This document shows positions 38,010-47,913 of a stretch of DNA of 64,000 nt, piece after piece (positions within the stretch are counted from its first letter, which is position 1; every line of letters begins with the position of its first letter). The stretch spans positions 2,356,001 to 2,420,000 of the forward strand of contig NZ_CP098415.1 in NCBI RefSeq assembly GCF_023702125.1. The letters run 5' to 3'. Position numbers and translations under genes: made by a program. The notes under the pieces were generated by a model. That model ran no database searches, was not told the origin of the DNA, and was given only the letters and a program-made list of their open reading frames with translations. Source of the stretch: Halorubrum hochsteinianum. Its GTDB lineage: Archaea > Halobacteriota > Halobacteria > Halobacteriales > Haloferacaceae.

Positions 38010-38237
38010 ATGTCGACCGTCATGTCCCCGTTACTCCTCCAAGGCGCGGCGGCCGCCGGTATCGCCTTCCTGATCGGACTCCTCTTTTTCGTCGTCCACC
38101 TCGCGATGATCGTGTGGACGTACTCGGACGCGCAGTCGCGTAGCGACCACCCGCCGATCCTCTGGGCGCTCATCGTGTTCTTCGCGCCGATCCTCGGTAT
38201 CCTGCTGTACTTCATCATCGGCCGGAACTCCTACTGA
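38010..38237 (+). CDS. PLDc_N-like small membrane protein (75 aa)
   Basis: 75 residues with two membrane helices (~12-32 and ~50-68). The motif MIVWTYSDAQSRSDHPPILWALIVFFAPILGILLYFIIGRN matches the phospholipase_D N-terminal membrane-anchor family, which is often seen as stand-alone proteins. I chose ATG 38010; ATG 38022 is also possible. It is divergent from the previous small membrane gene. Function unknown. Confidence 0.75.
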   Translation: MSTVMSPLLLQGAAAAGIAFLIGLLFFVVHLAMIVWTYSDAQSRSDHPPILWALIVFFAPILGILLYFIIGRNSY

Positions 38238-38259
38238 GGAGTCTCGGCCCGTCGGACGC

Positions 38260-39288
38260 TCACACTCCCTTGAGCGCGTTCGTCGCTCCGACCGTCTCAG
38301 CGACGACCCACGCGACGAACAGGCCGTAGGCCGCGAGCAGCGCGTACGACTCGCGGCGTTCCAGCGCCAGCCCCGTCCGCAGCGTCACGAACAGCAGAAC
38401 CGTCGCGACGGTCAGGACGCCGAGCATCGGCACCGCCGTCGAGAAGTTGACGGCGACCTCGCCGACGATCAGCACCCCGAGCGGGATCGCGACGAGCAGG
38501 TCGAAGGTGTTCGAGCCGAGGACGTTCCCGAGGCTCGTCGCGCCGCGGTCCTTGCGCGCGGTCCGGACGCTCACGAGCGTGTCCGGGAGGCTCGTCGCGG
38601 CCGCGACGATCGTGACGCCGGCGAGGAACTCGGGGATCCCGAAGGCGACGCCGAGCGACTCGACCGACGCGACGAGCCGCTCCACCGTGACGACGATGAG
38701 CCCGAGCCCGGCCGCCAGCTTCCCCCACTCCCGGCCGACGTTCACCCCGTCCCTGACCCGGTCCGTCTCCGCGTCGTCGACGTCCTGATACTGGATGAAC
38801 AGGTACAGCGCGTACAGTGCGAGCGGGATGACGGCGAGCGACCGGGGCATCGTCCCGACGATCGGGTCCGACGAGACCGGGAAGTAGATGACCGCCAGCG
38901 CGAACGTCACGACCAGCGCCGAGACCGCGAGCATGTAGAACTGCGCCTCCTTGTACACGATCGTCCGGTTCGCCTCCAGCTCGTCCTCGCCCCCGATGCC
39001 CGCGGCCGCCGGGATCACGAGGACGTTGAAAATCGCCGAGCCGACGAGCGCGCCCACGCCCATGTCGAAGACCCCGGTGAGTGCGGTGACGAGCACGCTC
39101 ACCAGCTCCGGGAAGCTCGACCCGACCGCGACGACGAGCGACCCCTGAACCACCGCGGGCAGCCCGTAGTACCCCGAGAGGGTCTCGGCGGCCTCCTCCA
39201 ACCACCCGCTACCGAGCCAGATGAGACCGGTCGCCGCCGCGATAACCAGAGCGTGGACCACGGGCGCGTCGGGAAGGGGTCCCGTCAC
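38260..39288 (-). CDS. Na+/Ca2+ exchanger (CaCA family)
   Basis: 342 residues, ten predicted helices in two inverted repeats. The alpha-1 and alpha-2 repeats read GSSFPELVSVLVTALTGVFDMGVGALVGSAIFN and AATSLPDTLVSVRTARKDRGATSLGNVLGSNTFD. Their acidic residues (E in FPEL, D in LPDT) bind cations. It exchanges Ca2+ (or K+) against Na+. It follows malQ by 4 bases on the same strand, so they are probably co-transcribed, an odd pairing of transport and glucan metabolism. Confidence 0.9.
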   Translation of the reverse strand: MTGPLPDAPVVHALVIAAATGLIWLGSGWLEEAAETLSGYYGLPAVVQGSLVVAVGSSFPELVSVLVTALTGVFDMGVGALVGSAIFNVLVIPAAAGIGGEDELEANRTIVYKEAQFYMLAVSALVVTFALAVIYFPVSSDPIVGTMPRSLAVIPLALYALYLFIQYQDVDDAETDRVRDGVNVGREWGKLAAGLGLIVVTVERLVASVESLGVAFGIPEFLAGVTIVAAATSLPDTLVSVRTARKDRGATSLGNVLGSNTFDLLVAIPLGVLIVGEVAVNFSTAVPMLGVLTVATVLLFVTLRTGLALERRESYALLAAYGLFVAWVVAETVGATNALKGV

Positions 39289-39292
39289 GGGC

Positions 39293-40783
39293 CTACCGCA
39301 CGTGGTCGCCGGCCAGTTCCCACAGCCGGTCTGCGACCGCGTCGTCGAGCGCGTCGCGCGGCACGCGCCACTCCCAGTTGCCCGCCAGGGTGCCCGGCTC
39401 GTTGAACCGCGCGTCGCTCCCCAGCCCGAGCAGGTCCTGAACCGTCGTCACGGCGAGGATCGCCTCGGAGGCCCACACCTCGTCGATGATCGCCCACTCG
39501 CTCGGCTCGTCGGGGTCGGAGCCGACGTTGTACCGGAAGCAGTCGCGCTGGCGCTCCGGGAGGTCCTCGAAGTAGCCGGCCCACGTGTCCGTGTCGTGCG
39601 TCGAGGTGTAGCCGACGACGCCCTCGGGGTAGTGCATCGGCTGGTACTCGTTCCCCTCCGCGCACCAGTCGGCGTACTGCGGCACGCGCATCCCCGGGAA
39701 GCCGAACTCGGCCATCAGCTCGTCCATCGCCGGCTCCTCGAAGCCGAGGTCCTCGGCGATGAACGGGGCCCCGCCCAGTTCGCCTTCGACCGTCTCGAAC
39801 AGGTCCCGACCCGGTCCCTCGCGCCACTCGCCGTCCGCTGGGTCGTCGCTGCCGGCGGGGATCGCCCAGTACTTCACGAACCCGAGGAAGTGGTCGAGCC
39901 GGGCCACGTCCGCGAGCTCGAACAGCCGGCGGAAGCGGTCGAGCCACCAGTCGTACCCGGACTCCGCGAGCCGCTCCCAGTCGTACAGCGGGTTCCCCCA
40001 GCGCTGGCCGGAGTCGCCCGCGTTCGGCGGGACGCCCGCGACGGCGGTCGGGCGGTTCCCCTCGTCGAGCCGGAACGCCTCCGGGCTTGCCCACACGTCG
40101 GCCGAGTCGAGCGCGACGTAGATCGGCACGTCGCCGACGATCGACACCCCCTCGTCGGCCGCGACCGCGCGCAGGTCGCGCCACTGGCGGTCGAACGTCC
40201 ACTGGACGAACTCGCGGAACCGTATCTCCCGCGCGTGTTCGTCTCGCGCGCTCGCGAGCGCGTCGGGGTCGCGCGTCCGCAGGGGCGCGGGCCACTCGGT
40301 CCACACGTCCTCCGGGCGCGCCTCCGACAGCGCCCGGAACAGCGCGTAGTCGGAGAGCCACGGCTCCTCGTCGACGAACGCGTCGAGGGCGGCGCGGTCC
40401 GCCTCGCCCGCCCGCTCCTCGAACCGGTCGAAGGCGGTCCGCAACAGCGGGAGCTTGTACTCGCGGACCGCGTCGTAGTCGACGCGGTCGGTCGGGAAGT
40501 CGGGGACCGGCTTCAGGTCTCCCTCGTCGAGCCAGCCGTCCGCGACGAGCCCGTCGGGGTCGACGAACAGCGGGTTGCCGGCGAACGCCGACGGCGACTG
40601 GTACGGGGACTCCCCGGCCACGGAGAGCGTCGGGCCGATCGGACAGATCTGCCAGTGATCGACGCCGGCGTCGCCGAGGAACGAGAGGAACTCGCGCGCC
40701 CCCTCGCCGAGGTCGCCGATCCCGTACGCCCCCGGCAGCGAGGTGACGTGACAGAAGACGCCGTCGGAGCGGTCGAATCGCAT
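39293..40783 (-). CDS. malQ: 4-alpha-glucanotransferase (GH77)
   Basis: 496 residues. It transfers alpha-1,4-glucan segments, consuming maltodextrins. GH77 blocks are visible: YGIGDLGEGAREFLSFL, SPYQSPSAFAGNPLFVD, VALDSADVW, the nucleophile-bearing RLDHFLGFVKYW, FIAEDLGFEEPAMDEL (acid/base Glu) and YTSTHDTDTWAGYF. I chose ATG 40783 (MRFDRSDGVFCHV) over the start seven residues upstream. It lies with the GH13 and double GH15 genes, forming an alpha-glucan cluster. Confidence 0.93.
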   Translation of the reverse strand: MRFDRSDGVFCHVTSLPGAYGIGDLGEGAREFLSFLGDAGVDHWQICPIGPTLSVAGESPYQSPSAFAGNPLFVDPDGLVADGWLDEGDLKPVPDFPTDRVDYDAVREYKLPLLRTAFDRFEERAGEADRAALDAFVDEEPWLSDYALFRALSEARPEDVWTEWPAPLRTRDPDALASARDEHAREIRFREFVQWTFDRQWRDLRAVAADEGVSIVGDVPIYVALDSADVWASPEAFRLDEGNRPTAVAGVPPNAGDSGQRWGNPLYDWERLAESGYDWWLDRFRRLFELADVARLDHFLGFVKYWAIPAGSDDPADGEWREGPGRDLFETVEGELGGAPFIAEDLGFEEPAMDELMAEFGFPGMRVPQYADWCAEGNEYQPMHYPEGVVGYTSTHDTDTWAGYFEDLPERQRDCFRYNVGSDPDEPSEWAIIDEVWASEAILAVTTVQDLLGLGSDARFNEPGTLAGNWEWRVPRDALDDAVADRLWELAGDHVR

Positions 40784-40891
40784 ACGGCCCCCTGCGATCC
40801 CCACCGACTCAAGCGTTGTGTCCGACCGCGCGGTCGACGACGGGACCCCCGTCCGCGCGCGACGACAACGAGGATCTCCCCCCGCGGCGGC

Positions 40892-42988
40892 TCACTCCGA
40901 ATCGACCGGTACCACGGCCACGTCGCCGACGCGGATCCGATCGGTCCCGTCGGCGTCCGCGACGACGCATTCGGTCCCCGTGACGAGGTCGCGCTCGCCG
41001 TGGTCGAGCCCGACCGCGACGCTTGCGTCCGCGGGCGCGAAGTTGAGGACGACGACGAGGTCGTCGTCGCCGTCGCGCCGGCGGAACGCGACCACGTCGT
41101 CGGGGTGTACGTCGCCGCTGGCGACGATCGGTCGCTCCGTGGGGTCGCCGCTCGCGACGTGGTAGTCGACGCGCGCGAGGTCCCCCGCCGGTCCGAGCGC
41201 CGGGTGTTCCCGTCGCGTCGCGACCAGGCGCTCGTAGCGATCGCGCACGTCCTCGCGCGCGTGGTCCCACGCGATGGCGTCGCGCCGCCCGCGCTGGCCG
41301 ATTTCTTGCCCGGCGTACGCCATCGGCACGCCCGGCAGGGTCATGATCGCCGCGCCCGCGGCCGCGGCGGCGGCGTCGCCGCACTCGACGCGGTAGCGCG
41401 TCTCGTCGTGGTTCTCGATGTATTGGAGGAACTCCGCGTGGTCGGGGAATCCGATCTCGGCGCGCTGGTCGACCGCGTCGAGGACGCTGGCGGCCGGCTC
41501 CGCCCCCCGGCCCACCTGTCTGAGCTGGAAGTACAGCGTCGCGTCGAAGTGTACGTCGAACATCCCCTCGTGGAACCCCGGGATGTACGGGATGGTCTCG
41601 TCCATCAGGAGGAACTCGCGGTCGATGTCCTTCACGCGGTCGCGGAGTTCGCGCCAGAACGAGTCGGGCACGGCCCACGCCATGTCGCAGCGGAACCCGT
41701 CGACCAGCGGTGCCCACTCGTCTATCACGTCGAGCAGGAACCGCCGCACGTCGAGGTTCGCGTGGTTCAGGTTCGCGATCAGCTCCCAGTCGAAGTAGGT
41801 GCCCGGCTCGCCCGACTCCTGCCACTCGTAGCGGTCCCGGTACGGCGAGTCGGGGTTCCGGTAGGCGTCGCGGAACCACTCGTGTTCGCGGGCGGTGTGG
41901 TTTGCGACGAAGTCGAAGAGGACGCGCAGCCCGTGGTCGTGGGCGGTCTCGACGAGCGCCTCGAAGTCATCGCGGTCCCCGAGGTCGTCGGCGGTGTCGA
42001 AGAAGTCGACGATGTTGTACCCGTGCGGTTTCCCGTCGTGGCCGAGGACCGGCGTGAGCCACAGCGTGTCGACGCCGAGCGCAGCGATCTTCGGGATTCG
42101 CTCGGCGATGGCGTCGAACGTCTCCCCCTCGTCGGCGTCCGCGAAGGTGCGGACGAACACCTCGTAGACGGAGGCCCCCTCGGTCCACTCCGGCGGGTCG
42201 TTGAGCCGCCGCGTCTCGAAGTCGGGCGCGTCGGGCGTCAGCCCCGCCTCCCCGGCGTCGTCGTCGGGGCGACCGTCGGCGGGGACGCGCTCGACCGCGG
42301 CCGCGTCGGCGACGCTGACCCGCGGATCCGCGCCCGAGTCCCTCGCCACCGCGACCGCGTGGACGCGGAGCCGGTCCGGCACGGCGTCGAGCGGCACGCG
42401 GAGTTCGCGGCCGTCCTCGGCCACGTCGAGCGCGTCCCGGGGGTTTGTGCGTCCCGCCGCCATCGCGCGCTCGACGTCGCGGTCGTCGACGGCGAACGTC
42501 ACCGCCAGATCCGCGGCGTCGAGCGTCGACTCCGGGTTCGGCGTCGGGGTCGCGGTGAACACCGCCTCGCCGGCGCGCTCCCCGGCCGCGCCGTCGCCGT
42601 CGAACTCGACGCGCGCGTCCACCCGAACGCGCGGTCGCCCGACTCCCTCGCGGCGTTCCCGCGCGGCGTACCCCGCCGGCGCGTCGCCCCCGTCGCGGTC
42701 GCGTATCGCGGTGCCGCTCCCGCCCGCGACGTCGACCCCCTCGTAGCTCGCGGCGAACGCCCGCACCGTGAGGAGGTGGTCGCCGTCCGGCGCGTCCAGC
42801 CCGAGCAGATAGCGGCCCGGGACGTCCGGGGTGAACTCGGTCACGGGGGCGTCGCCGACGGTCGCCTCGCTGCCCGGGGGCGCGTCGGCGACGCGCCACG
42901 CGTACCGGCCGTCCGGGTCCGGGTCTCTCGGTGCCAACTCGGTCCGCTCGCCGGTCGCGAGGAAGCGCGGGGGTCCGGGGTGGTGCAT
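40892..42988 (-). CDS. GH13 alpha-amylase-family enzyme
   Basis: 698 residues from ATG 42988 (MHHPGPPRFLATG). Residues ~1-260 are beta-rich, with carbohydrate-binding or CBM48-like character. The GH13 barrel begins near ~274 (YEVFVRTFADADEG...ALGVDTLWLTPVL). Catalytic sites: nucleophile Asp in GFRCDMAWAVP (~431), acid Glu in MDETIPYIPGFHEG (~461) and transition-state Asp in ENHDETRY (~523). No signal peptide, so it acts inside the cell on glycogen or maltodextrin. It is divergent from the double GH15 gene. Confidence 0.9.
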   Translation of the reverse strand: MHHPGPPRFLATGERTELAPRDPDPDGRYAWRVADAPPGSEATVGDAPVTEFTPDVPGRYLLGLDAPDGDHLLTVRAFAASYEGVDVAGGSGTAIRDRDGGDAPAGYAARERREGVGRPRVRVDARVEFDGDGAAGERAGEAVFTATPTPNPESTLDAADLAVTFAVDDRDVERAMAAGRTNPRDALDVAEDGRELRVPLDAVPDRLRVHAVAVARDSGADPRVSVADAAAVERVPADGRPDDDAGEAGLTPDAPDFETRRLNDPPEWTEGASVYEVFVRTFADADEGETFDAIAERIPKIAALGVDTLWLTPVLGHDGKPHGYNIVDFFDTADDLGDRDDFEALVETAHDHGLRVLFDFVANHTAREHEWFRDAYRNPDSPYRDRYEWQESGEPGTYFDWELIANLNHANLDVRRFLLDVIDEWAPLVDGFRCDMAWAVPDSFWRELRDRVKDIDREFLLMDETIPYIPGFHEGMFDVHFDATLYFQLRQVGRGAEPAASVLDAVDQRAEIGFPDHAEFLQYIENHDETRYRVECGDAAAAAAGAAIMTLPGVPMAYAGQEIGQRGRRDAIAWDHAREDVRDRYERLVATRREHPALGPAGDLARVDYHVASGDPTERPIVASGDVHPDDVVAFRRRDGDDDLVVVLNFAPADASVAVGLDHGERDLVTGTECVVADADGTDRIRVGDVAVVPVDSE

Positions 42989-43137
42989 GTGACGGCCATC
43001 GACGCCCGGGGCCTTCGGTGTTGCTCTTGTGCCGGCGTCGAGAACGCGGCGACGCCGTGCTCGCGGTGTCTTCTTCCCCCGCACCCCGTCTCCGCCGCGG
43101 TCGTCAAGGCTTTTACTCCGGCAGGCGCAGAGCGGGT

Positions 43138-46100
43138 ATGCGACTGCGTACCGCCCTCACGGAACACGAACGTCGGCGCGGGGAGCGCTACCCGGCGGAG
43201 CACTCGATGACCGCCGGCGCGTTCACCGGCGACGACGGCCGTCTGGTCCACGTCGGGCCGGACGGGACCGTCCACGACTGTTCGTACTCGCTGTCGGGGG
43301 TCGGCGGTGCCGACCGCCTCCGAATGGGGATCACCGCCGGGCGAGGCGTCCGGTGGTTCGACGACCTGGAGACGACCCGCCAGCACTACGAGGGCGACAC
43401 GCCCCTCGTCGAGACAGAGTACGACGCCGGCCGCTACACGATCCACCAGTTCGACCTCGTCGTGAGCGACACGCACCTCACCCACGTCGAACTCCGCGGG
43501 TCGCCGCCGGCCGACGCCGAACTCGTCGCCGCCTACGCGTTCTCGCCCGACATGGTCGAGGGCCGCGTCGGCAACATGGTCCACGAGGCCGCCGGCCCCG
43601 CGGACGGCGGCGTCGTCGAGGTGTACCACCGCACGGAGCACGACTTCCTCACCGCCTCCACCGGCCTCTCGAACGCCCACGGCCAGCGGCTCCGGACGAT
43701 CCCGGAACTCCTCGGCGAGAACGGCGACGGCTTCCCGCACCGCGGCGAGATCGACCGCCGCGAGGACTCCCGGCTGACCCCGGACGTCGTCGTCCGCGCG
43801 CCGTTCGAGCGCGACGGGCGCACCGAGCGCGTCACGCTCGCGGGCCGCGCCGTCGTCGACCGCCGCGAGGCGCGCGACACCGGCGACGACGCGAAGGACG
43901 CGCTCACCGACGGGATCGACCGCCAGCGCCGCATCGAGGCGGTCTCGAACATCGCCACCGCCTACCCCGACGCCGACGACCTCCGCGAGGCCGCGGACGG
44001 CCGCGGCCCGGACGTGCCCGAGGACGCCCCCCGCCGGTCGGTCGTCGCGAGCGACCTCCGCGCGCTCGACCTGCTCACCGCGGAGTCCGGCGCGCGGATC
44101 GCCGCGCCCGAGTTCGACCCGTTCTACTCCACCTCCGGCGGGTACGGCTACACGTGGTTCCGCGACGAGGCGACGGTGTCGACCGCGCTGCTCGACGCGA
44201 GCGAGGAGCTCGGTCTCGACGCCGACGAGGAGCTGCTCGCGACCGCGAGCTTCTTCTGCCGGACGCAGGACGCGGACGGCTCGTGGCCCCACCGGGTGTG
44301 GGCCGACTCCGGGAAGGTCGCGCCCGGGTGGGCGAACGCCCGGATCGAGGGCGCGAACGGCACTCCCGGCCCGAACGACCAGCTCGACCAGCCCGCCACG
44401 GTCGTCGCCTTCCTCGCGACGCTCCGGCGCGAGGCGGACCTCCCGGCCGAGTGGCGCGACCGGACCGACGAGACGATCGCCGACGCCGTCGACTTCCTCC
44501 TCGAAACGACCGAGGACGACGGGCTCCCCCGCCGCTGTCAGAACTGCTGGGAGAACGCCTTGGGGCGGTTCACCCACACCGGTGCCGAGTACCTGCGGGC
44601 GTTCGCCGCGGTGGCGCGCGCGCCGGTCGACGAGGGGCTGCGCGACGAGGCCGCGGCCGCCGCGGACGCGGCGCTGTCCGGGCTCGACGCCCGCTGGAAC
44701 CCCGAGACGGAGCGGTTCCTCCAGCGCGCGAGCGACGAGGGGCGGGACGGTCGCGCCGACGCCAGCACCTTCGCGCTCGCGACCGCCGCCGCGGAGTACG
44801 CCGCCCTGCTCGACGACGGGGACGCCGCGGACTCGTCCGCGACCGACGCGGCCTCCGCGTCCGGTGGAGACGCGGCCGACGGCTCGGCGGCCACCGACGG
44901 TGCCGGCTCGGTCGAGTCGGTCGAGGCGAGCGAGTTCGACCGCTTCCTCGACCGCGTCAACACGCACGTCCGACAGTCGATCGACGCGCTCCGGCGCGAG
45001 ACCGCGGCCGTGGAGGGGCTGGTCCGGTTCACCGGCGACGACTGGCGCACGGCCGAGCAGGGCGCGGCGAAGGTGTGGTCGATCGCGACGCTGTGGGGCG
45101 CGACGGCGGCGGCGACGCTCGCGGGCGTCGTCGCGGAGCGCGGGGGCGAGCCCGGCCCGCTGTTCGCCGACGCCCGCGACCTGTACGCGCTCTGCGAGCG
45201 GGACGGCCCCTTCGTCAACGAGGCGGGGCTGTTCGCGGAGCAGGCGTTCGACGACGGCGACCTCGACAGCGCGACCCCCATCGCGTGGTCGCACGCCCTC
45301 CGGATCGACGCGACGGTGACGCTCGCGAGCCACGGCGAGCTCCCGGTCCCGCACGACCGCGAGACCGGTCCCGAGGCGGCCCCCCACTGGACGACCGGCC
45401 GGAAGTTCGGGGTCGGCACGCCCGCCGATTACGACGCCGACGATCCGGTTCCGGTGTGGTTCACGCTCACCGAGGGGGCGCTCACCGAGGCGCGGTTCCC
45501 TCGGATCGACGTGATGAACGTCCGGACGTTCGACTTCCTCGTCGCGGACCCCGACTCCGAGTACGCGGTCCGCACGTTCGACGAGACGGACCACGTCACG
45601 GCGACGGAGACCGTCGAGCGGACGACGGAGCCGGCGGCCGACGACGCGCTCGCGTACGTCCAGACGATCCGCGAGACCGGCGACGGCCACGGCCACGGCT
45701 GGACGCTCCGCGTCGAGTACGCGGTCGACACCGACGGGACCGCGATCCTCGCCGACGTGCGCTTCGAGGGGAGCCGCGAGTACGACGTGTACGCGCTCGT
45801 CGACGCGACGGTCGCCAACGTGGGCACCGACGACCGCGCCGAGCGCGTCGACGGCGACGCCGGGGCGCACCTGCTCGCGCGGAAGGACAACCCCGACCGC
45901 GACGCGGGCAAGCTGGTCGACGACGAGGGCGAGCCGTTCGACCCCGCGCTCGCCTTAGCCAGCGGCGACGGCTTCGACTGGGCGAGCGCGCTCGCGGCCG
46001 GCGGCGAGGCGGCGGACGCGCTGTTCGGCGACGGCGAGCGCCGCGAGGCGTCGAGCGAGGCGGTCGGCAACGTCCTCCTCGCCGGGCTGGTCGGCAGCGG

Positions 46101-47883
46101 CGAGGCGGTCGCGGACACGGTCGCGCTCGGGTTCGCCGAGGACTCCGACACCGCGGCGGCGCTCGGCGAGGCCGAGGGGGCGCTCGCGCGCGGCTTCGAC
46201 GACGCCGCGGACGCGTACGCCGAGACGTGGCGGTCGTGGCTCGACGGTCGCGAGCTCCCGGACTCGGTCGCGGACGACCCCGACCTCGCGGCGCAGTACC
46301 GCTTCGCGCTGATGACGCTGGCGGCCGTCGAGGACAAGGCCCACGACGGCGCGGGGATCGCCAGCCCCTCGGTCCCGTGGGGCGAGACCGAGTACGCCGC
46401 CGAGGACCGCGGCTACGGCTACAACTTCGTCTGGTCGCGCGACCTCTATCAGGTGTTCACGGCGCTGATCGAGATGGACGAGCTCGAACGCGGCGCGGAC
46501 GCTCTGGCGTACCTGTACAACACCCAGCAGGACGACGACGGGTTCCTCCCGCAGAACACCTACATCGACGGGCGGACCCGGTGGGGCGGCGAGCAGATGG
46601 ACAACATCGGCTTCCCCTCGGTGATGGCGTGGCAGCTGTACGAGCGCGGCGTGACGCTCGACGAGGCGGGCTACACCTACGACCAAGTCGCTCGCTCGCT
46701 CGACTACATCGCCGAGAACGGTCCCGAGACCGCCCAAGAGCGGTGGGAGGAGGAGGCCGGCTACTCGCCGTCGAGCATCGCCGCCGAGATAGCGGGGCTG
46801 GTCTCCGGCGCGGCGCTCGCGCTCGCGGAGGCCGACCGGCGCACGGAGGGGGAAACCGAAGGCGGGGAATCGCCCGACTCGCTCCGCGCCGACGCGCTCG
46901 CGTGGCTGGCGCTCGCGGACGACTGGGCGGCGCGCGTCGAGGAGTGGTGCGCGACCGCGACCGGAACCGACCGCCACGAGGAGACGCCGTACTACCTCCG
47001 GATCACGGCCGACGGCGATCCCGAGGCGGGGCGTCCCAGAACGATCGCCAACGACGGGCCGACGTACGACGAGCGGGAGATCGTCGACGGCGGGTTCCTC
47101 GAACTCGTCCGGCTGGGGATCAAACCCGCGGACGACGAGGTCGTCCGCAACTCCGTCTCCGTGGTCGACGACTCGATCCGGGTCGACACGCCCCACGGTG
47201 CGGCCTGGTACCGCTACGTCGGGGACGCGTACGGCGAGATCGCGGTCGGCGACCCCGGCGCGCCGTGGGCCGGCACCGGCGACGGCCGCGGGCGGCTCTG
47301 GCCGATATTCACCGGCGAGCGCGGCGAGTACGAGCTCCGCGCCCGCGCCGACGGTCCCGACGCCTTCGGCGGCACCGACGACGAGATGCTCGAACCCCAG
47401 ACCCTCCTGGAGACGATGGCCGGCTTCGGCAACTCCGGGCTGATGCTCCCGGAGCAGGTGTGGGACCGCGAACACCCGACGAAGTACGGCTGGGAGTTCG
47501 GCGAGGGGACCGGGGGGGCGACCCCCCTCGCGTGGTCGATGGCCGGCTTCGTGCGGCTGGCGCACGGCGTCGACGCGGGCGAGCCGGTCGAGACGCCGAC
47601 CGTCGTCCGCGACCGCTACGTCGAGCGCGACCGCCCGGCCGGCCCGGCGCTGACCGCGACAGCCGAGTTCGTCGAGGACGCCGTCGTCGTGGCCGGCGAG
47701 ACGGACGGCGAGCGCGTGGCGGTCCACACGCGCTCGACCTCGGCGCTCGTGACGCCGGACGCCGACGGCGACTTCGAGGTCGACCTCGACGCCGCGACCG
47801 ACGCGGGCACGGTCGTCGTCGCGGCCGCTTCCGACGCCGACTTCGAGGCCGCCGGGACCGCAGTCGAGCGGTTGCGGCTGTAG
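43138..47883 (+). CDS. Two-module GH15 glucoamylase-type protein (1581 aa)
   Basis: It contains two complete GH15 catalytic modules. Module 1 (~1-745) has YTWFRDEATVSTALL (~334), the acid-Glu region NCWENALGRF (~468) and the base-Glu region GLFAEQAFDDGDL (~700). A Ser/Ala/Asp/Gly linker lies at ~558-600. Module 2 has an N-terminal super-beta-sandwich like glucodextranase/bacterial glucoamylase (~748-1030). Its catalytic domain has GYNFVWSRDLYQ (~1096), acid Glu in QERWEEEAGYSP (~1203) and base Glu in LPEQVWD (~1437). The last ~95 residues form a beta domain. The start is ATG 43138 (MRLRTALTEHERRRG). No signal peptide. It likely releases glucose from internal alpha-glucans. Confidence 0.88.
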   Translation: MRLRTALTEHERRRGERYPAEHSMTAGAFTGDDGRLVHVGPDGTVHDCSYSLSGVGGADRLRMGITAGRGVRWFDDLETTRQHYEGDTPLVETEYDAGRYTIHQFDLVVSDTHLTHVELRGSPPADAELVAAYAFSPDMVEGRVGNMVHEAAGPADGGVVEVYHRTEHDFLTASTGLSNAHGQRLRTIPELLGENGDGFPHRGEIDRREDSRLTPDVVVRAPFERDGRTERVTLAGRAVVDRREARDTGDDAKDALTDGIDRQRRIEAVSNIATAYPDADDLREAADGRGPDVPEDAPRRSVVASDLRALDLLTAESGARIAAPEFDPFYSTSGGYGYTWFRDEATVSTALLDASEELGLDADEELLATASFFCRTQDADGSWPHRVWADSGKVAPGWANARIEGANGTPGPNDQLDQPATVVAFLATLRREADLPAEWRDRTDETIADAVDFLLETTEDDGLPRRCQNCWENALGRFTHTGAEYLRAFAAVARAPVDEGLRDEAAAAADAALSGLDARWNPETERFLQRASDEGRDGRADASTFALATAAAEYAALLDDGDAADSSATDAASASGGDAADGSAATDGAGSVESVEASEFDRFLDRVNTHVRQSIDALRRETAAVEGLVRFTGDDWRTAEQGAAKVWSIATLWGATAAATLAGVVAERGGEPGPLFADARDLYALCERDGPFVNEAGLFAEQAFDDGDLDSATPIAWSHALRIDATVTLASHGELPVPHDRETGPEAAPHWTTGRKFGVGTPADYDADDPVPVWFTLTEGALTEARFPRIDVMNVRTFDFLVADPDSEYAVRTFDETDHVTATETVERTTEPAADDALAYVQTIRETGDGHGHGWTLRVEYAVDTDGTAILADVRFEGSREYDVYALVDATVANVGTDDRAERVDGDAGAHLLARKDNPDRDAGKLVDDEGEPFDPALALASGDGFDWASALAAGGEAADALFGDGERREASSEAVGNVLLAGLVGSGEAVADTVALGFAEDSDTAAALGEAEGALARGFDDAADAYAETWRSWLDGRELPDSVADDPDLAAQYRFALMTLAAVEDKAHDGAGIASPSVPWGETEYAAEDRGYGYNFVWSRDLYQVFTALIEMDELERGADALAYLYNTQQDDDGFLPQNTYIDGRTRWGGEQMDNIGFPSVMAWQLYERGVTLDEAGYTYDQVARSLDYIAENGPETAQERWEEEAGYSPSSIAAEIAGLVSGAALALAEADRRTEGETEGGESPDSLRADALAWLALADDWAARVEEWCATATGTDRHEETPYYLRITADGDPEAGRPRTIANDGPTYDEREIVDGGFLELVRLGIKPADDEVVRNSVSVVDDSIRVDTPHGAAWYRYVGDAYGEIAVGDPGAPWAGTGDGRGRLWPIFTGERGEYELRARADGPDAFGGTDDEMLEPQTLLETMAGFGNSGLMLPEQVWDREHPTKYGWEFGEGTGGATPLAWSMAGFVRLAHGVDAGEPVETPTVVRDRYVERDRPAGPALTATAEFVEDAVVVAGETDGERVAVHTRSTSALVTPDADGDFEVDLDAATDAGTVVVAAASDADFEAAGTAVERLRL

Positions 47884-47913
47884 CCGGCTCTCTTCCCGCT
47901 CCCTTTTCGCCCG

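Noticed and set aside
39221-43210. A 1329-codon plus-strand open frame over malQ and GH13
   Set aside because: It is antisense to two well-supported enzymes and its protein is low-complexity.
42841-45870. A 1009-codon minus-strand open frame over the GH15 gene
   Set aside because: Antisense shadow of a real gene; no motifs.
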